Notes: generated by a model not told the origin, from the letters alone. A DNA stretch of 10,286 bases from CBDUBH01 sp965365345 (GCA_965365345.1 CBDUBH010000110.1:1-10286), one strand, 5' to 3'; shown: positions 1 to 6,850, counted from the first letter of the stretch. Program-made: numbers and translations.

Positions 1-172
1 AAGGTTTATCAATGTTTTCTTTTAATTGTATAAAATGATCTGCGGATTTATTGCCCTGTTCTGATTTTGCTTTTAAATAAGAAAATGGAGTTGAAAGCAA
101 AACAGCTTCCATAATTGAACATAAAAATGAAGTGAATAATGCGATTCCCAAATAGATTAATAATAGAGTCAT
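1..172 (-). CDS. CNNM/CorC-type (DUF21) membrane protein, N-terminal part only
   Basis: This is the first 57 codons of a gene that runs off the left edge, starting at an ATG at 172. The translation begins MTLLLIYLGIALFTSFLCSI, then MEAVLLSTPFSYLKA, then a charged stretch ending KENIDKP. A first membrane helix followed by S-x-x-E-A-x-x-L-S and then x-N-x-x-K-P is the usual start of the DUF21/CNNM transmembrane domain (hemolysin-C/CorC-like proteins, often also carrying CBS and CorC_HlyC domains). Family members are linked to Mg2+/Co2+ export or Mg2+ homeostasis in the cytoplasmic membrane. Full-length proteins are roughly 350-430 residues, so most of it lies outside the window. It lies 79 bp downstream of the ZIP transporter on the same strand. 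No Shine-Dalgarno is visible; the leader is AT-only. The family call rests on a short N-terminus, but the motif order is distinctive. Confidence 0.75.
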   Translation of the reverse strand, partial: MTLLLIYLGIALFTSFLCSIMEAVLLSTPFSYLKAKSEQGNKSADHFIQLKENIDKP

Positions 173-251
173 TTTAGTTTATTAATTTTTATTCATATTA
201 TTTTCAAGATAACAAAATTTATTACATTAAATAAACAGATCGAAATTTTCT

Positions 252-1067
252 TTAAACGAAAAGTAGTAAACTGGTAGCCATAATCAACATTCCCGCAATC
301 AAACCGCCAATTGCAATATGATGTTTTCCGTATTCCTCGGCAGTCGGCAATAATTCATCAAGTGAAATATAGACCATAATTCCCGCAACACCTGCAAATA
401 CTATCCCGAAAGTTAATTCATTGAAGAATGCACCCAAAAGAAAAAACCCGACAATTGCGCCAACCGGTTCAGCCAATCCTGATAGAAAAGAATATTTAAA
501 TGCTTTTGTTCTGCTTTTTGTTGAATAGTAAATCGGTACTGATACTGCAATTCCTTCGGGAATGTTATGTATCGCAATTGCAACCGCAATACTAATACCC
601 AAAGCCGGGTCATTCAGCGCACTCATAAAAGTTGCAAGTCCCTCGGGAAAATTGTGTATTGCAATTGCTATCGCCGAAAAAATTCCCATTCTCTTTAATT
701 TATTATTATCTTTTTCAGCTTTAACATTTTCGGGATCAATATTCTTAATTTCGTGCGGATTTTCATAAGATGGAACTAATTTATCAATCAAAGCGATCAA
801 AGCAATTCCGCTGAAAAAAGAAATTACAGTAATAAAATAACCGGTCTTATCGCCAAGTGATAAACTTAAAGAAGTTTTTGCTTTGAAAAATATTTCAACG
901 AAAGATACATAGATCATAACTCCGGCGGAAAATCCCAAAGCGCCACATAAAAAATACGGATTAAATTTTTTCGAAAAGAAAGACATAACGCTTCCGATGC
1001 CCGTACTTAAACCCGCAAACAGCGTTAAACCAAATGCAAACATTAAACTTTCAGAACTCATTTCCAT
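252..1067 (-). CDS. zupT: ZIP-family divalent metal transporter (ZupT-like)
   Basis: This is a 271-residue cytoplasmic-membrane protein that, by family, imports Zn2+ and often Fe2+, Mn2+ or Co2+. The decisive motifs are HNFPEG at residues 138-143 and HNIPEG at 167-172, the paired metal-site helices of ZIP proteins. A third conserved acidic site follows in GLAEP (E200). Hydrophobic segments lie near 8-30, 38-60, 76-94, 128-150, 156-180, 192-212, 219-238 and 250-270, giving eight helices as expected. A charged cytoplasmic loop (about 100-127) separates helices 3 and 4, and it is Asp/Glu/Lys-rich rather than His-rich. The length matches ZupT of E. coli (257 residues). M1 and M3 are both ATG and either could be the start. 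The gene sits between an acetyltransferase and a CNNM-type protein, each 79 bp away. The metal preference cannot be read from the sequence. Confidence 0.93.
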   Translation of the reverse strand: MEMSSESLMFAFGLTLFAGLSTGIGSVMSFFSKKFNPYFLCGALGFSAGVMIYVSFVEIFFKAKTSLSLSLGDKTGYFITVISFFSGIALIALIDKLVPSYENPHEIKNIDPENVKAEKDNNKLKRMGIFSAIAIAIHNFPEGLATFMSALNDPALGISIAVAIAIHNIPEGIAVSVPIYYSTKSRTKAFKYSFLSGLAEPVGAIVGFFLLGAFFNELTFGIVFAGVAGIMVYISLDELLPTAEEYGKHHIAIGGLIAGMLIMATSLLLFV

Positions 1068-1146
1068 ATTGAAAATCTTTGATTATTAGTTATAAAATTT
1101 CCGGTTAATATTTTGGTAATTTAAAACATTAAACAAAATACAGAAA

Positions 1147-1920
1147 TTATTTTACAATAAATTCTATCAATTTGTGTTTACTGTAAAATCCGTTATTTTC
1201 GAGAGTATTTTGGGATGCAATATTTTCAATTGCGCAGCCGCAAATAGGTTCCCAATTATTTTGGATGCAAAAGATTTTCAGATATGAAATTATTTGAGTT
1301 GCAATTCCCTGTTTTCTAAAATCCGGATTTACCCACATTCCGATATCATAAAATTTAAATTCATCATGAACTTTTATTAAATATCCGCAGCCTGCAAGTT
1401 TTTCATTTTTGAAAAACATCAAAATGTTTTTTCCTTTTATGAAATATTCAAGCTCTTCGGGAGAATCGTACAATCCATCTTTTTGTTGCAATAAAAATTC
1501 ATAATCAGTAATTTCTGCAATTCTGATTTTAAGTTCATTTTTGAAAAAATTTTCCTTTTCGAAATAATCTCTGTATAAGCTTCCAATTAGTTTATAAGGA
1601 TAATTTGAAACAAGGCAGCAGTTTAAAAGCAGAAAGTCAAATGATTTGCAGTAAATTTTAGAAATTGATAATTCTTCCATTACGCTTTTAAAAATGTTTT
1701 CGCAACCGGAAATGAAATTATCTTTTAAATAAAACTCAATTAAGATATTCTCATTTGTTTTTGCGGCGTAACCGGTCGTATTGTCGTCAATTATGATATT
1801 AAATAAATCAGAATCTTTTACTAAAAGCTCCAAATACAATTCCTGAAATTCAGGAAGTTTGTTTAGATATTCCAAGCGAAATGAATTGATTTCGTTTTGC
1901 GGGACTTTTATTATTTGCAT
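1147..1920 (-). CDS. GNAT-family N-acetyltransferase with an extra N-terminal domain
   Basis: This is a 257-residue soluble protein. The C-terminal half (about 130-257) is a GNAT fold: the acetyl-CoA-binding motif A is seen around residues 193-210 (GMWVNPDFRKQGIAT, with the R/Q-x-x-G-x-A pyrophosphate loop). The late motif NIASQNTLENNGF lies at 233-245. GNAT enzymes transfer an acetyl group from acetyl-CoA to an amine; the acceptor here is unknown. The first 125 residues do not show motif A and may be a degenerate GNAT-like or substrate-binding half, as in two-lobed GNATs. There are two adjacent cysteines at 101-102. The ATG at 1920 is the first in-frame start and has an AT-rich leader without Shine-Dalgarno. 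It is separated by 150 bp from the upstream small GNAT and 79 bp from zupT, so it may be monocistronic. Confidence 0.85.
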   Translation of the reverse strand: MQIIKVPQNEINSFRLEYLNKLPEFQELYLELLVKDSDLFNIIIDDNTTGYAAKTNENILIEFYLKDNFISGCENIFKSVMEELSISKIYCKSFDFLLLNCCLVSNYPYKLIGSLYRDYFEKENFFKNELKIRIAEITDYEFLLQQKDGLYDSPEELEYFIKGKNILMFFKNEKLAGCGYLIKVHDEFKFYDIGMWVNPDFRKQGIATQIISYLKIFCIQNNWEPICGCAIENIASQNTLENNGFYSKHKLIEFIVK

Positions 1921-2070
1921 TTATATTAACGGAAATTATTGCTTTGGTCAAATAATTACATATCAATTTTTGATTAAAGATAATTTAAATTAATAATTAT
2001 ATTAATAATAAAAGAATTTAACTTTTAAACGAAAAAAATATTTAATTTCTTTTTTTTTTAGAATATAAGT

Positions 2071-2352
2071 TCATTCCAAAACATCTTTAATTTCATCGTT
2101 TCTTTCAAACATACTTTTTACAAATGGACAAACCGGAATTATTTTGTAATTATTTTTGCGGGCAAAGGCAACGGCTTCCATTAACATTTGCTTACCGATA
2201 TTCTGCCCTTTATATTCGGGCTTAACTTCCGTGTGGTCAATTATAAATTTATCTTTTCCTTCCCACTCGTAAGTCATTCTTCCGGCTTCTACTCCGTTTT
2301 TTTCTGCTGTAAAATAACCATTAGTTTCGCTGTTAGTTTGTTTAATTTCCAT
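2071..2352 (-). CDS. Small YjdJ-type GNAT acetyltransferase-like protein
   Basis: From the ATG at 2352 this is a 93-residue protein beginning MEIKQTNSETNGYF. The body shows IIDHTEVKPEYKGQNIGKQM (beta strand, then the K-G-x-x-I-G-K acetyl-CoA loop) and later KIIPVCPFVKSMFERN. This is the hallmark layout of the short GNAT-like family represented by E. coli YjdJ (PF14542, about 90-100 residues). The substrate is unknown. Start choice: the frame stays open upstream through ATGs at 2406 (111 residues, overlapping the dehydrogenase stop by 8 bp) and 2454 (127 residues, overlapping by 56 bp). I prefer 2352 because family members start at this point. The 2406 start is still plausible, since ATG inside the preceding gene's last codons would give translational coupling. 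It is the last gene of the probable DUF5996-SDR-GNAT operon. Confidence 0.85.
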   Translation of the reverse strand: MEIKQTNSETNGYFTAEKNGVEAGRMTYEWEGKDKFIIDHTEVKPEYKGQNIGKQMLMEAVAFARKNNYKIIPVCPFVKSMFERNDEIKDVLE

Positions 2353-2398
2353 ATCAATTATTTTCTGTTTTAAATTATTTATTGAATCTAATTTTTTA

Positions 2399-3190
2399 TT
2401 ATGCATTTCCGTAAATATTCGATTCGCCGCCATCAATTGCAATTGTCTGTCCATTCAAATATGAAGCATCTTCACTTAAAAGAAATGCAACAACTTTTGC
2501 AACTTCGTTTGGTAATCCTAATCTTTTTAGCGGATTGCGTTGCGCATATTCAGTTTCAGCTGCTTTCGGATCATCCGGATTAACTTGTTTAAAAGCTTCT
2601 GCAACCATTGGAGTAAGAATTGCTCCCGGCGCAATTGCGTTTGTAATTATTCCGTATTTTCCGAATTCAAGTGCAGCGTTTTTTGTCATCCCTGAAACTG
2701 CGTGTTTACTTGCAACATAAGCAACTTGATTTAAAACTCCTCGAATGCCACCGACAGATGCAACATTAACGATCCTACCGTAATTTTGTTTTTGCATTAC
2801 CGGAATTGCATAACGCATTCCGTAATAAACGCCCATAATATTTATATCAACAACTTTTTTGAAAATGTTTACATCGTACTCAGTAATTCCGGCTTGCTTG
2901 CCCTCAATGCCGGCGTTGTTATAAAGTCCATCAATTCGCCCAAATGATTTTACAGTTTCATCAACATAATTTTTAACAGCTTCTTCTTTGGAAACATCCG
3001 CAACAACCGTGATTAATTTAACTGCCGGAAATTCTTCACTTAATTGTTTTTTTGCTTCTTGCAATCCTTTATCGTTATAATCTACGAGTGCAAGATTTGC
3101 GCCTTGTGATGCGAATTCTTTTGCTGCTGCAAGTCCTAAACCCATTGCCGCGCCTGTTATTATTATTACTTTACCATCCAAACTTTTCAT
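2399..3190 (-). CDS. Short-chain dehydrogenase/reductase (classical SDR)
   Basis: This is a 263-residue cytosolic NAD(P)-dependent oxidoreductase. The Rossmann glycine motif TGAAMGLG is at 12-19. Asp37 at the end of the second strand (LVDYN) favours NAD(H) over NADP(H). The NNAG motif is at 91-94. The catalytic set is Asn117, Ser145, Tyr158 and Lys162 (Y-V-A-S-K), followed by the conserved N-A-I-A-P-G-A-I-L-T-P segment at 184-194. The C-terminus has the usual LNGQTIAIDGG ending. All residues needed for activity are present and the length is typical for the FabG/glucose-dehydrogenase-like group. The substrate cannot be assigned. The ATG at 3190 is supported by an AAAGGA Shine-Dalgarno 6 nt upstream. 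It lies 51 bp after the DUF5996 gene and just before the small GNAT. Confidence 0.95.
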   Translation of the reverse strand: MKSLDGKVIIITGAAMGLGLAAAKEFASQGANLALVDYNDKGLQEAKKQLSEEFPAVKLITVVADVSKEEAVKNYVDETVKSFGRIDGLYNNAGIEGKQAGITEYDVNIFKKVVDINIMGVYYGMRYAIPVMQKQNYGRIVNVASVGGIRGVLNQVAYVASKHAVSGMTKNAALEFGKYGIITNAIAPGAILTPMVAEAFKQVNPDDPKAAETEYAQRNPLKRLGLPNEVAKVVAFLLSEDASYLNGQTIAIDGGESNIYGNA

Positions 3191-3196
3191 ATTTCA

Positions 3197-3202
3197 TCCT
3201 TT
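3197..3202 (-). promoter_or_regulatory. Shine-Dalgarno of the SDR gene
   Basis: The minus strand reads AAAGGATGAAAT directly before the ATG at 3190, leaving 6 nt between AAAGGA and the start codon. It fixes the SDR start and is one of the few clear ribosome sites in the window; most other genes here have A/T-only leaders. Confidence 0.7.
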
Positions 3203-3241
3203 CAAAAATTTATTAGTTTTCATTTATTCTATTTTGATCTT

Positions 3242-4144
3242 TTACTTCTCCAAATTTTTTCTATCCCATTTCGCTAAATCTGCCGCAGCATTATAAGTTG
3301 ATTTTAAAAAATCCATTAATGTTTGCTCCGGATCTTCTGCTTTTCGTACATCTTCATAAGGAAGAATGAATTCCCTTAGATCTTTGTGATAATAAGCGCT
3401 TTCCGGACTTACTTTATAAGAATTATATCCTTCCGGTTCGGGATAGATGTAACTGTAAAAAGCCGCGAATGGAACTATTGCACTGCCGGGCCAAAATCCG
3501 CAGCTGCTTACTTCATGAGAATATGCTTCGCGTGCAACCCAATCAGGCAGATTTGGTATTCCGCCTGGATGTGCAGGAGCGGTTCTTCCAGAAAAGCGGG
3601 AAACCGCAAGATCGAAACTTCCCCAGAAAAAATGAACCGGACTGCTTTTACCTGTAAACTCTGATCTGAATTTTGTAAATATCTCGTATGAATTTAATAA
3701 TGCAATATGAAATGAATTTACGACTTCCGGCGTATAAGAATTGTGTTCATTTTTATCAAATTGCATTTCATTTTCCATTTCGCTTGGAATAGGATTTACC
3801 TTAATTTTTATTCCCAATTCATTTAACGTTTCCAAAATTTTTCTGTAACACTCCGAAACGGATAAAGAAATTAAACTGAATATTTTTTCTTCATTTTTAC
3901 TTGTTATAATTTCTAACTGATGTTTCAGAAAATTCAAATTTATCTGAAAATGTTTTTCATTTGAAAAAATATTTCCGGTTGTAAGTCCGGTTGGAGTAAC
4001 AATTAAAGTTACATGCCAGGAATGGTTTATCCATGGCATTGAAGCTAATTTTATTTTACCGATAATCTGTGTCCACAAATGAATTGTATGATATGTAGCT
4101 TTTCCATTTTCAAAATTAAGTTCAGGCCATTTTTCTTTTTGCAT
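3242..4144 (-). CDS. DUF5996 family protein
   Basis: This is a 300-residue soluble protein of the uncharacterised DUF5996 family, recognised by its start (W-P-x-L, then THxTIHLWTQIIGKI-like residues 18-32) and SWHVTLIVTPTGLTT at 42-56. The middle carries HFFWGSFDLAVSRFSGR at 171-187, and EAYSHEVSSCGFWPG follows at 206-220. Histidines, acidic residues and a cysteine in these strongly conserved blocks suggest an enzyme or ligand-binding protein, but no reaction is established and I do not assign one. Length matches the family. There is no signal peptide or membrane helix. The start is the ATG at 4144; the leader has only a weak GGA. It is probably the first gene of an operon with the SDR (51 bp downstream) and the small GNAT. 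A 14-bp palindrome lies 60 bp upstream. Confidence 0.88.
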   Translation of the reverse strand: MQKEKWPELNFENGKATYHTIHLWTQIIGKIKLASMPWINHSWHVTLIVTPTGLTTGNIFSNEKHFQINLNFLKHQLEIITSKNEEKIFSLISLSVSECYRKILETLNELGIKIKVNPIPSEMENEMQFDKNEHNSYTPEVVNSFHIALLNSYEIFTKFRSEFTGKSSPVHFFWGSFDLAVSRFSGRTAPAHPGGIPNLPDWVAREAYSHEVSSCGFWPGSAIVPFAAFYSYIYPEPEGYNSYKVSPESAYYHKDLREFILPYEDVRKAEDPEQTLMDFLKSTYNAAADLAKWDRKNLEK

Positions 4145-4203
4145 GATTCCAGTTTTGTTTAAGTGAAAAAATACGATCCAACCCTTACAAAATATTTATT
4201 CTC

Positions 4204-4217
4204 TAAGATGCATCTTA
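4204..4217. promoter_or_regulatory. Perfect 14-bp palindrome upstream of the DUF5996 operon, possible operator
   Basis: The sequence TAAGATGCATCTTA reads identically on both strands and ends 60 bp before the DUF5996 ATG, in the only sizeable gap upstream of that operon. Position and symmetry fit a dimeric repressor site. The half AAGATGCA resembles published NsrR/Rrf2-type half-sites, but the spacing is wrong for a standard NsrR box and no regulator gene is nearby. A palindrome of this length can occur by chance in 10 kb of AT-rich DNA. Confidence 0.35.
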
Positions 4218-4257
4218 AATAATTATCAGCAATAAATTCGGAACAAAATCATCCTGT

Positions 4258-4281
4258 GAAATTTGATCAGATGGAAATTTC
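4258..4281. repeat. Inverted repeat GAAATTT/AAATTTC in the gap before the DUF5996 gene
   Basis: A perfect 7-bp inverted repeat (4258-4264 with 4275-4281) encloses a 10-nt loop containing TGATCA. There is no T-run beside it, so it is not a convincing terminator. It could be part of the upstream control region or chance structure in AT-rich DNA. Confidence 0.25.
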
Positions 4282-4422
4282 AATCGGTCAATTTTGATTT
4301 CATTGTAATTAATTGATATTTAATAATCAATCCATGCAGTTTTATCTACATAAAAGACAGATTTTATACTTAGGAATTTGAAATATTTATATTGTGGTAA
4401 TTAACGGAAGGATCAAAATTGA

Positions 4423-4914
4423 TCAGGGAATTTTTAATCTGAATGCTTTTAGCAAAAATATATATCCGACAAACATAATTATAAATCTTAATCTATCGGC
4501 AAAGATCCATTTATAAACAAGAGATTGAATTTCACTTGAAGATTTTCCTGCACCTGCCTGTGTCATTAAAATTTCATTTATTGGATACATGTATAAAAGT
4601 GTAAATATTATTCCAAGAATAATTGTTGATAAAGTTACACTGAGATATTTTCTGTGCTGTTTACTTTGCCATCCCAAAATTAATGCAATTAAAACAGGAA
4701 GATTTCTGATTATCATCCACGGCGGCCCGAAAAAATTATAAATATATTTATTAAAACTCGTTCCGCCAAAAAATTCAATTATTGATTCCGGCGGCGCTTC
4801 GCTCCACATCGGAACTATAACGGACATGCTGAAAATTGTTCCACCCATCCAAATACTAAAACCGATTACAGCCCACCAAATAAAAAAATTAAACAATTTA
4901 TTTCTGATTTTCAT
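4423..4914 (-). CDS. Four-helix membrane protein, DUF1772-like (function unknown)
   Basis: This 163-residue protein has about four hydrophobic helices, near 10-36, 62-82, 90-110 and 142-158. Conserved-looking blocks are WMGGTIFSMSVIVPMW (22-37), APPESI followed by FFGGTSFNKYIYNFFGPPW (40-66), YPINEILMTQAGAG (110-123) and WIFADRLRF (136-144). The arrangement, a G-x-x-x-S-x-x-V-P first helix and a late W-x-x-x-x-R-x-R before the last helix, recalls the DUF1772 / anthrone-oxygenase-like group (PF08592). That link is from memory and weak, and no enzymatic role should be assumed. It follows the seven-helix gene by 35 bp and is probably co-transcribed with it. A short palindrome (GATCAA/TTGATC, 4411-4424) overlaps its TGA stop but has no T-run. 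Confidence 0.82.
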   Translation of the reverse strand: MKIRNKLFNFFIWWAVIGFSIWMGGTIFSMSVIVPMWSEAPPESIIEFFGGTSFNKYIYNFFGPPWMIIRNLPVLIALILGWQSKQHRKYLSVTLSTIILGIIFTLLYMYPINEILMTQAGAGKSSSEIQSLVYKWIFADRLRFIIMFVGYIFLLKAFRLKIP

Positions 4915-4949
4915 ATTTAATTATTCTTTTTGGTAAGTTAAACACTTTA

Positions 4950-5675
4950 TCAAAAAATATTATAAATAAACTTCCCGGTAAGTCTCCATAAGGGTGAATC
5001 AAACATTATTACTTCAAAACTTTGCTCTAATATTATTGCAATTCCAAAGTACAGAAGTACATGATGAACTTTACCGTTATTAACTTTATCCCAAATCCAT
5101 GTAATAATAATTAGAGAATCGGCTAATACAACTCCGAACCAAATATCAGGACGGGGAATTTCAGGAAAGAAATGACGGAACCTGAACCATGCCGGCCAAA
5201 GTAAAACTATTGTTGCCAATAAAAGAAATCTTTTGTGGAATTGTACTTTTTTACAGTAAAGCAAACCCAACGCAACTAATAATAAAAAGATTATTCCCGT
5301 AGTTAAAAGTCCGACTCCCATTGAATAGGCGGTTTCGCCCAAACCGTTATTCAGATCTCTTACTATTACAAATTTTGCAACAGGAGCTAATGTTAAAGCG
5401 GCTCCCACAGCAATTAATAATCCAGCAACTCCAAGTTTTAAGTGTAGTTTATGTTTATTTATTTTAATTAAATACGCTTGAAAAGTGAAAAGCAAAACCC
5501 ATAAGAAAGAAAGTAAAGCATGAAAATAAATAGAAAAAGGAGCATTAAAATTATTTTCTGCAACAGGTATAAAAAATGTTTTGGAAAAACCAATAAAAAT
5601 AGCTGAGAGTCCCACTAATCCCATAATAAGAAAAAACCTGGATCGCTGTTTAGCTTTTATAATGCTTTTACTCAT
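4950..5675 (-). CDS. Seven-helix membrane protein of unknown function
   Basis: This 241-residue polytopic protein has hydrophobic segments near 13-33, 49-71, 81-101, 117-140, 148-165, 178-196 and 203-221. Recognisable blocks are FHALLSFLWVLLFTFQAYLI (51-70), HKLHLKLGVAG (75-85), FHKRFLLLATIVLLWPAWFR (146-165) and a late WDKVNNGKVHH (195-205). These His and Arg positions (H52, H78, H147, R149, R165) recur in a widespread family of bacterial hypothetical membrane proteins that I recognise by pattern but cannot name with confidence; membrane-embedded histidines could ligate a metal or haem, which is inference. It starts at the ATG at 5675, 79 bp downstream of the VOC gene, and is followed 35 bp later by the four-helix protein. 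The two form a likely membrane pair. Confidence 0.85.
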   Translation of the reverse strand: MSKSIIKAKQRSRFFLIMGLVGLSAIFIGFSKTFFIPVAENNFNAPFSIYFHALLSFLWVLLFTFQAYLIKINKHKLHLKLGVAGLLIAVGAALTLAPVAKFVIVRDLNNGLGETAYSMGVGLLTTGIIFLLLVALGLLYCKKVQFHKRFLLLATIVLLWPAWFRFRHFFPEIPRPDIWFGVVLADSLIIITWIWDKVNNGKVHHVLLYFGIAIILEQSFEVIMFDSPLWRLTGKFIYNIF

Positions 5676-5754
5676 TTACCAAAACATAAAAATGGAAAAT
5701 AATATTAATGAATTAGTAATTGGTTTATTATTCTTTTCACTCTCTAATTAATTT

Positions 5755-6279
5755 TTACTTCGTGGTTTTGCTTCCTATACTTTCACCTAATTTTTCAAAT
5801 TCAATATCATCAGGTTCCCAAAGTTCAATTTTGTTTCCTTCAACATCAAGAATATGAACGAACTTTCCGTACTCAAAACTTTCAATTTCATCAACAATGG
5901 TAACGCCTTCTTTTTTCAATTGCTCTACAAGTTTTTCAATATTTTCAACGCGGTAATTTATCATATAATCTTTTTTTGATGGCTCAAAATATTTGGTAGT
6001 TTCCGAAAACGGACTCCATTGGGTAAATCCTTTTTTTGTACTGTCTGCACCCTGAAACCATTCAAACACAGTTCCGTATTCATTTGTGTTAAGTCCTAAA
6101 TGATTTTGGTACCACTCTCTCATTTTTTGCGGATCTTTACACTTAAAGAAAATTCCGCCTATTCCTGTTACTCTTTTCATTTTTTTATCTTCATTTTGTT
6201 CTTTTAATGTGAATGATTTAAATACAAAACCAAATGAAAAAGAAATCAAAATACAAACGGCAAATATTAGTTTTTTCAT
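5755..6279 (-). CDS. VOC-superfamily (glyoxalase-fold) protein with N-terminal export/anchor segment
   Basis: From the ATG at 6279 this is 174 residues. The frame also opens three codons earlier at a TTG (6288), which is less likely. Residues 1-20 are MKKLIFAVCILISFSFGFVF, a short basic tip and a hydrophobic core typical of a signal peptide or anchor, with no clear cleavage or lipobox. The VOC domain spans about 38-158: TGIGGIFFKCKDP, REWYQNHLGL, a central YMINYRV strand and the end KFVHILDVEGNKIELWEP, with H142 and E152 at usual metal-ligand positions. The N-terminal ligand position is Phe rather than His, so metal binding is uncertain. Met34 is where cytoplasmic homologues begin, so the export segment looks like an added extension. 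The substrate is unknown. The gene starts 12 bp after the DUF4287-DUF5655 gene. Confidence 0.9.
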   Translation of the reverse strand: MKKLIFAVCILISFSFGFVFKSFTLKEQNEDKKMKRVTGIGGIFFKCKDPQKMREWYQNHLGLNTNEYGTVFEWFQGADSTKKGFTQWSPFSETTKYFEPSKKDYMINYRVENIEKLVEQLKKEGVTIVDEIESFEYGKFVHILDVEGNKIELWEPDDIEFEKLGESIGSKTTK

Positions 6280-6291
6280 TTTGATCAAATT

Positions 6292-6843
6292 TTATCCTGC
6301 ATTTTCATAAGCTGTTTTTATCCATGAAATAATTTCATTATCAATTTCTGAAACTCCGGAAATTTTTATCTTATGCGAACACATTGAATTAGGTTTTTCT
6401 GCTTCTAATTTTCCAGATGGTTCTTGTCCTTTTAAGTTGATACCGATTTCAAAGCGTGTTTTTGTGGCGGGATTCAAAATTGCAAATTGTTTTTTGCGTC
6501 TGAAACTTACATAAGAGTTTTTAGGCGCAATTTCAACATCATTTCCGAAAGTCTGAATTTCAGAAATTAGTTTATCATATATCGGTTTAAGATTTTCCTT
6601 CCCTTGATATTGTTTTGTAATCAATTCATTTTGATCTTCTGCCGAACCTGCATCAGAACCTTTTGATTTGTGGGCAATCAGGTTTGCAAATCCGTAAGTT
6701 AACCCGTGATTTTCTTTAAGAAAATTTATAATTTCACTATGTTTTGTGAAGTTTTCATTTTTCACAATGTTGATCCATTGATCCAAAGATTTACCTGTCT
6801 GCTTATGCAGATTTACGATCATTGTTAATGTTGCTTTATCCAT
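6292..6843 (-). CDS. DUF4287-DUF5655 two-domain protein
   Basis: This is a 183-residue soluble protein. Residues 1-58 match the DUF4287 pattern: KQTGKSLDQWINIVK, then KHSEIINFLKENHGLTYGFANLIAH. A polar linker (59-72) leads to a DUF5655-type domain (about 73-182) with VEIAPKNSYVSFRRKKQFAI (103-122), a conserved NPATKTRFEIGINLKG (124-139) and MCSHKI before a final helix IISWIKTAYENA. Both domains are uncharacterised. The basic R-R-K-K and K-T-R segments suggest an anionic ligand, which is inference. There is no export signal, unlike both its operon neighbours. It begins 7 bp after the YCII gene ends and stops 12 bp before the VOC gene, so these three genes are almost certainly one transcript. 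Confidence 0.9.
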   Translation of the reverse strand: MDKATLTMIVNLHKQTGKSLDQWINIVKNENFTKHSEIINFLKENHGLTYGFANLIAHKSKGSDAGSAEDQNELITKQYQGKENLKPIYDKLISEIQTFGNDVEIAPKNSYVSFRRKKQFAILNPATKTRFEIGINLKGQEPSGKLEAEKPNSMCSHKIKISGVSEIDNEIISWIKTAYENAG

Positions 6844-6850
6844 AATTATT

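Noticed and set aside
413..768. Open frames of 60-70 codons on both strands overlapping the ZIP transporter
   Set aside because: They lie inside a well-supported conserved gene, have no family resemblance and no ribosome site; they are out-of-frame or antisense shadows.
1921..1955. TTGACC, 17 bp, TAATAT on the minus strand upstream of the larger GNAT gene
   Set aside because: The -10 would lie 2 nt before the ATG, so transcription would begin inside the gene. Only three of six -10 bases match the consensus.
1981..2025. Direct repeat ATTAATAAT TAT ATTAATAAT and other A/T symmetry
   Set aside because: The stretch is almost pure A/T, so such repeats are expected by chance and no gene or site depends on it.
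3386..3664. 92-codon plus-strand open frame opposite the DUF5996 gene
   Set aside because: It is antisense to the most conserved DUF5996 blocks and its translation is Arg/Cys-rich with no recognisable domain.
4204..4217. Calling the 14-bp palindrome an NsrR operator
   Set aside because: NsrR sites are two 11-bp halves with a 1-bp spacer; this is a compact palindrome sharing only the AAGATGCA half, and no regulator gene is in view. It is kept only as a possible operator.
6280..6288. TTG at 6288 as start of the VOC gene, and TTG at 7378 as start of the YCII gene
   Set aside because: Both have an in-frame ATG shortly downstream that puts a normal signal peptide at the N-terminus. The TTG starts add only lysine/asparagine-rich or three-residue leaders without a ribosome site.
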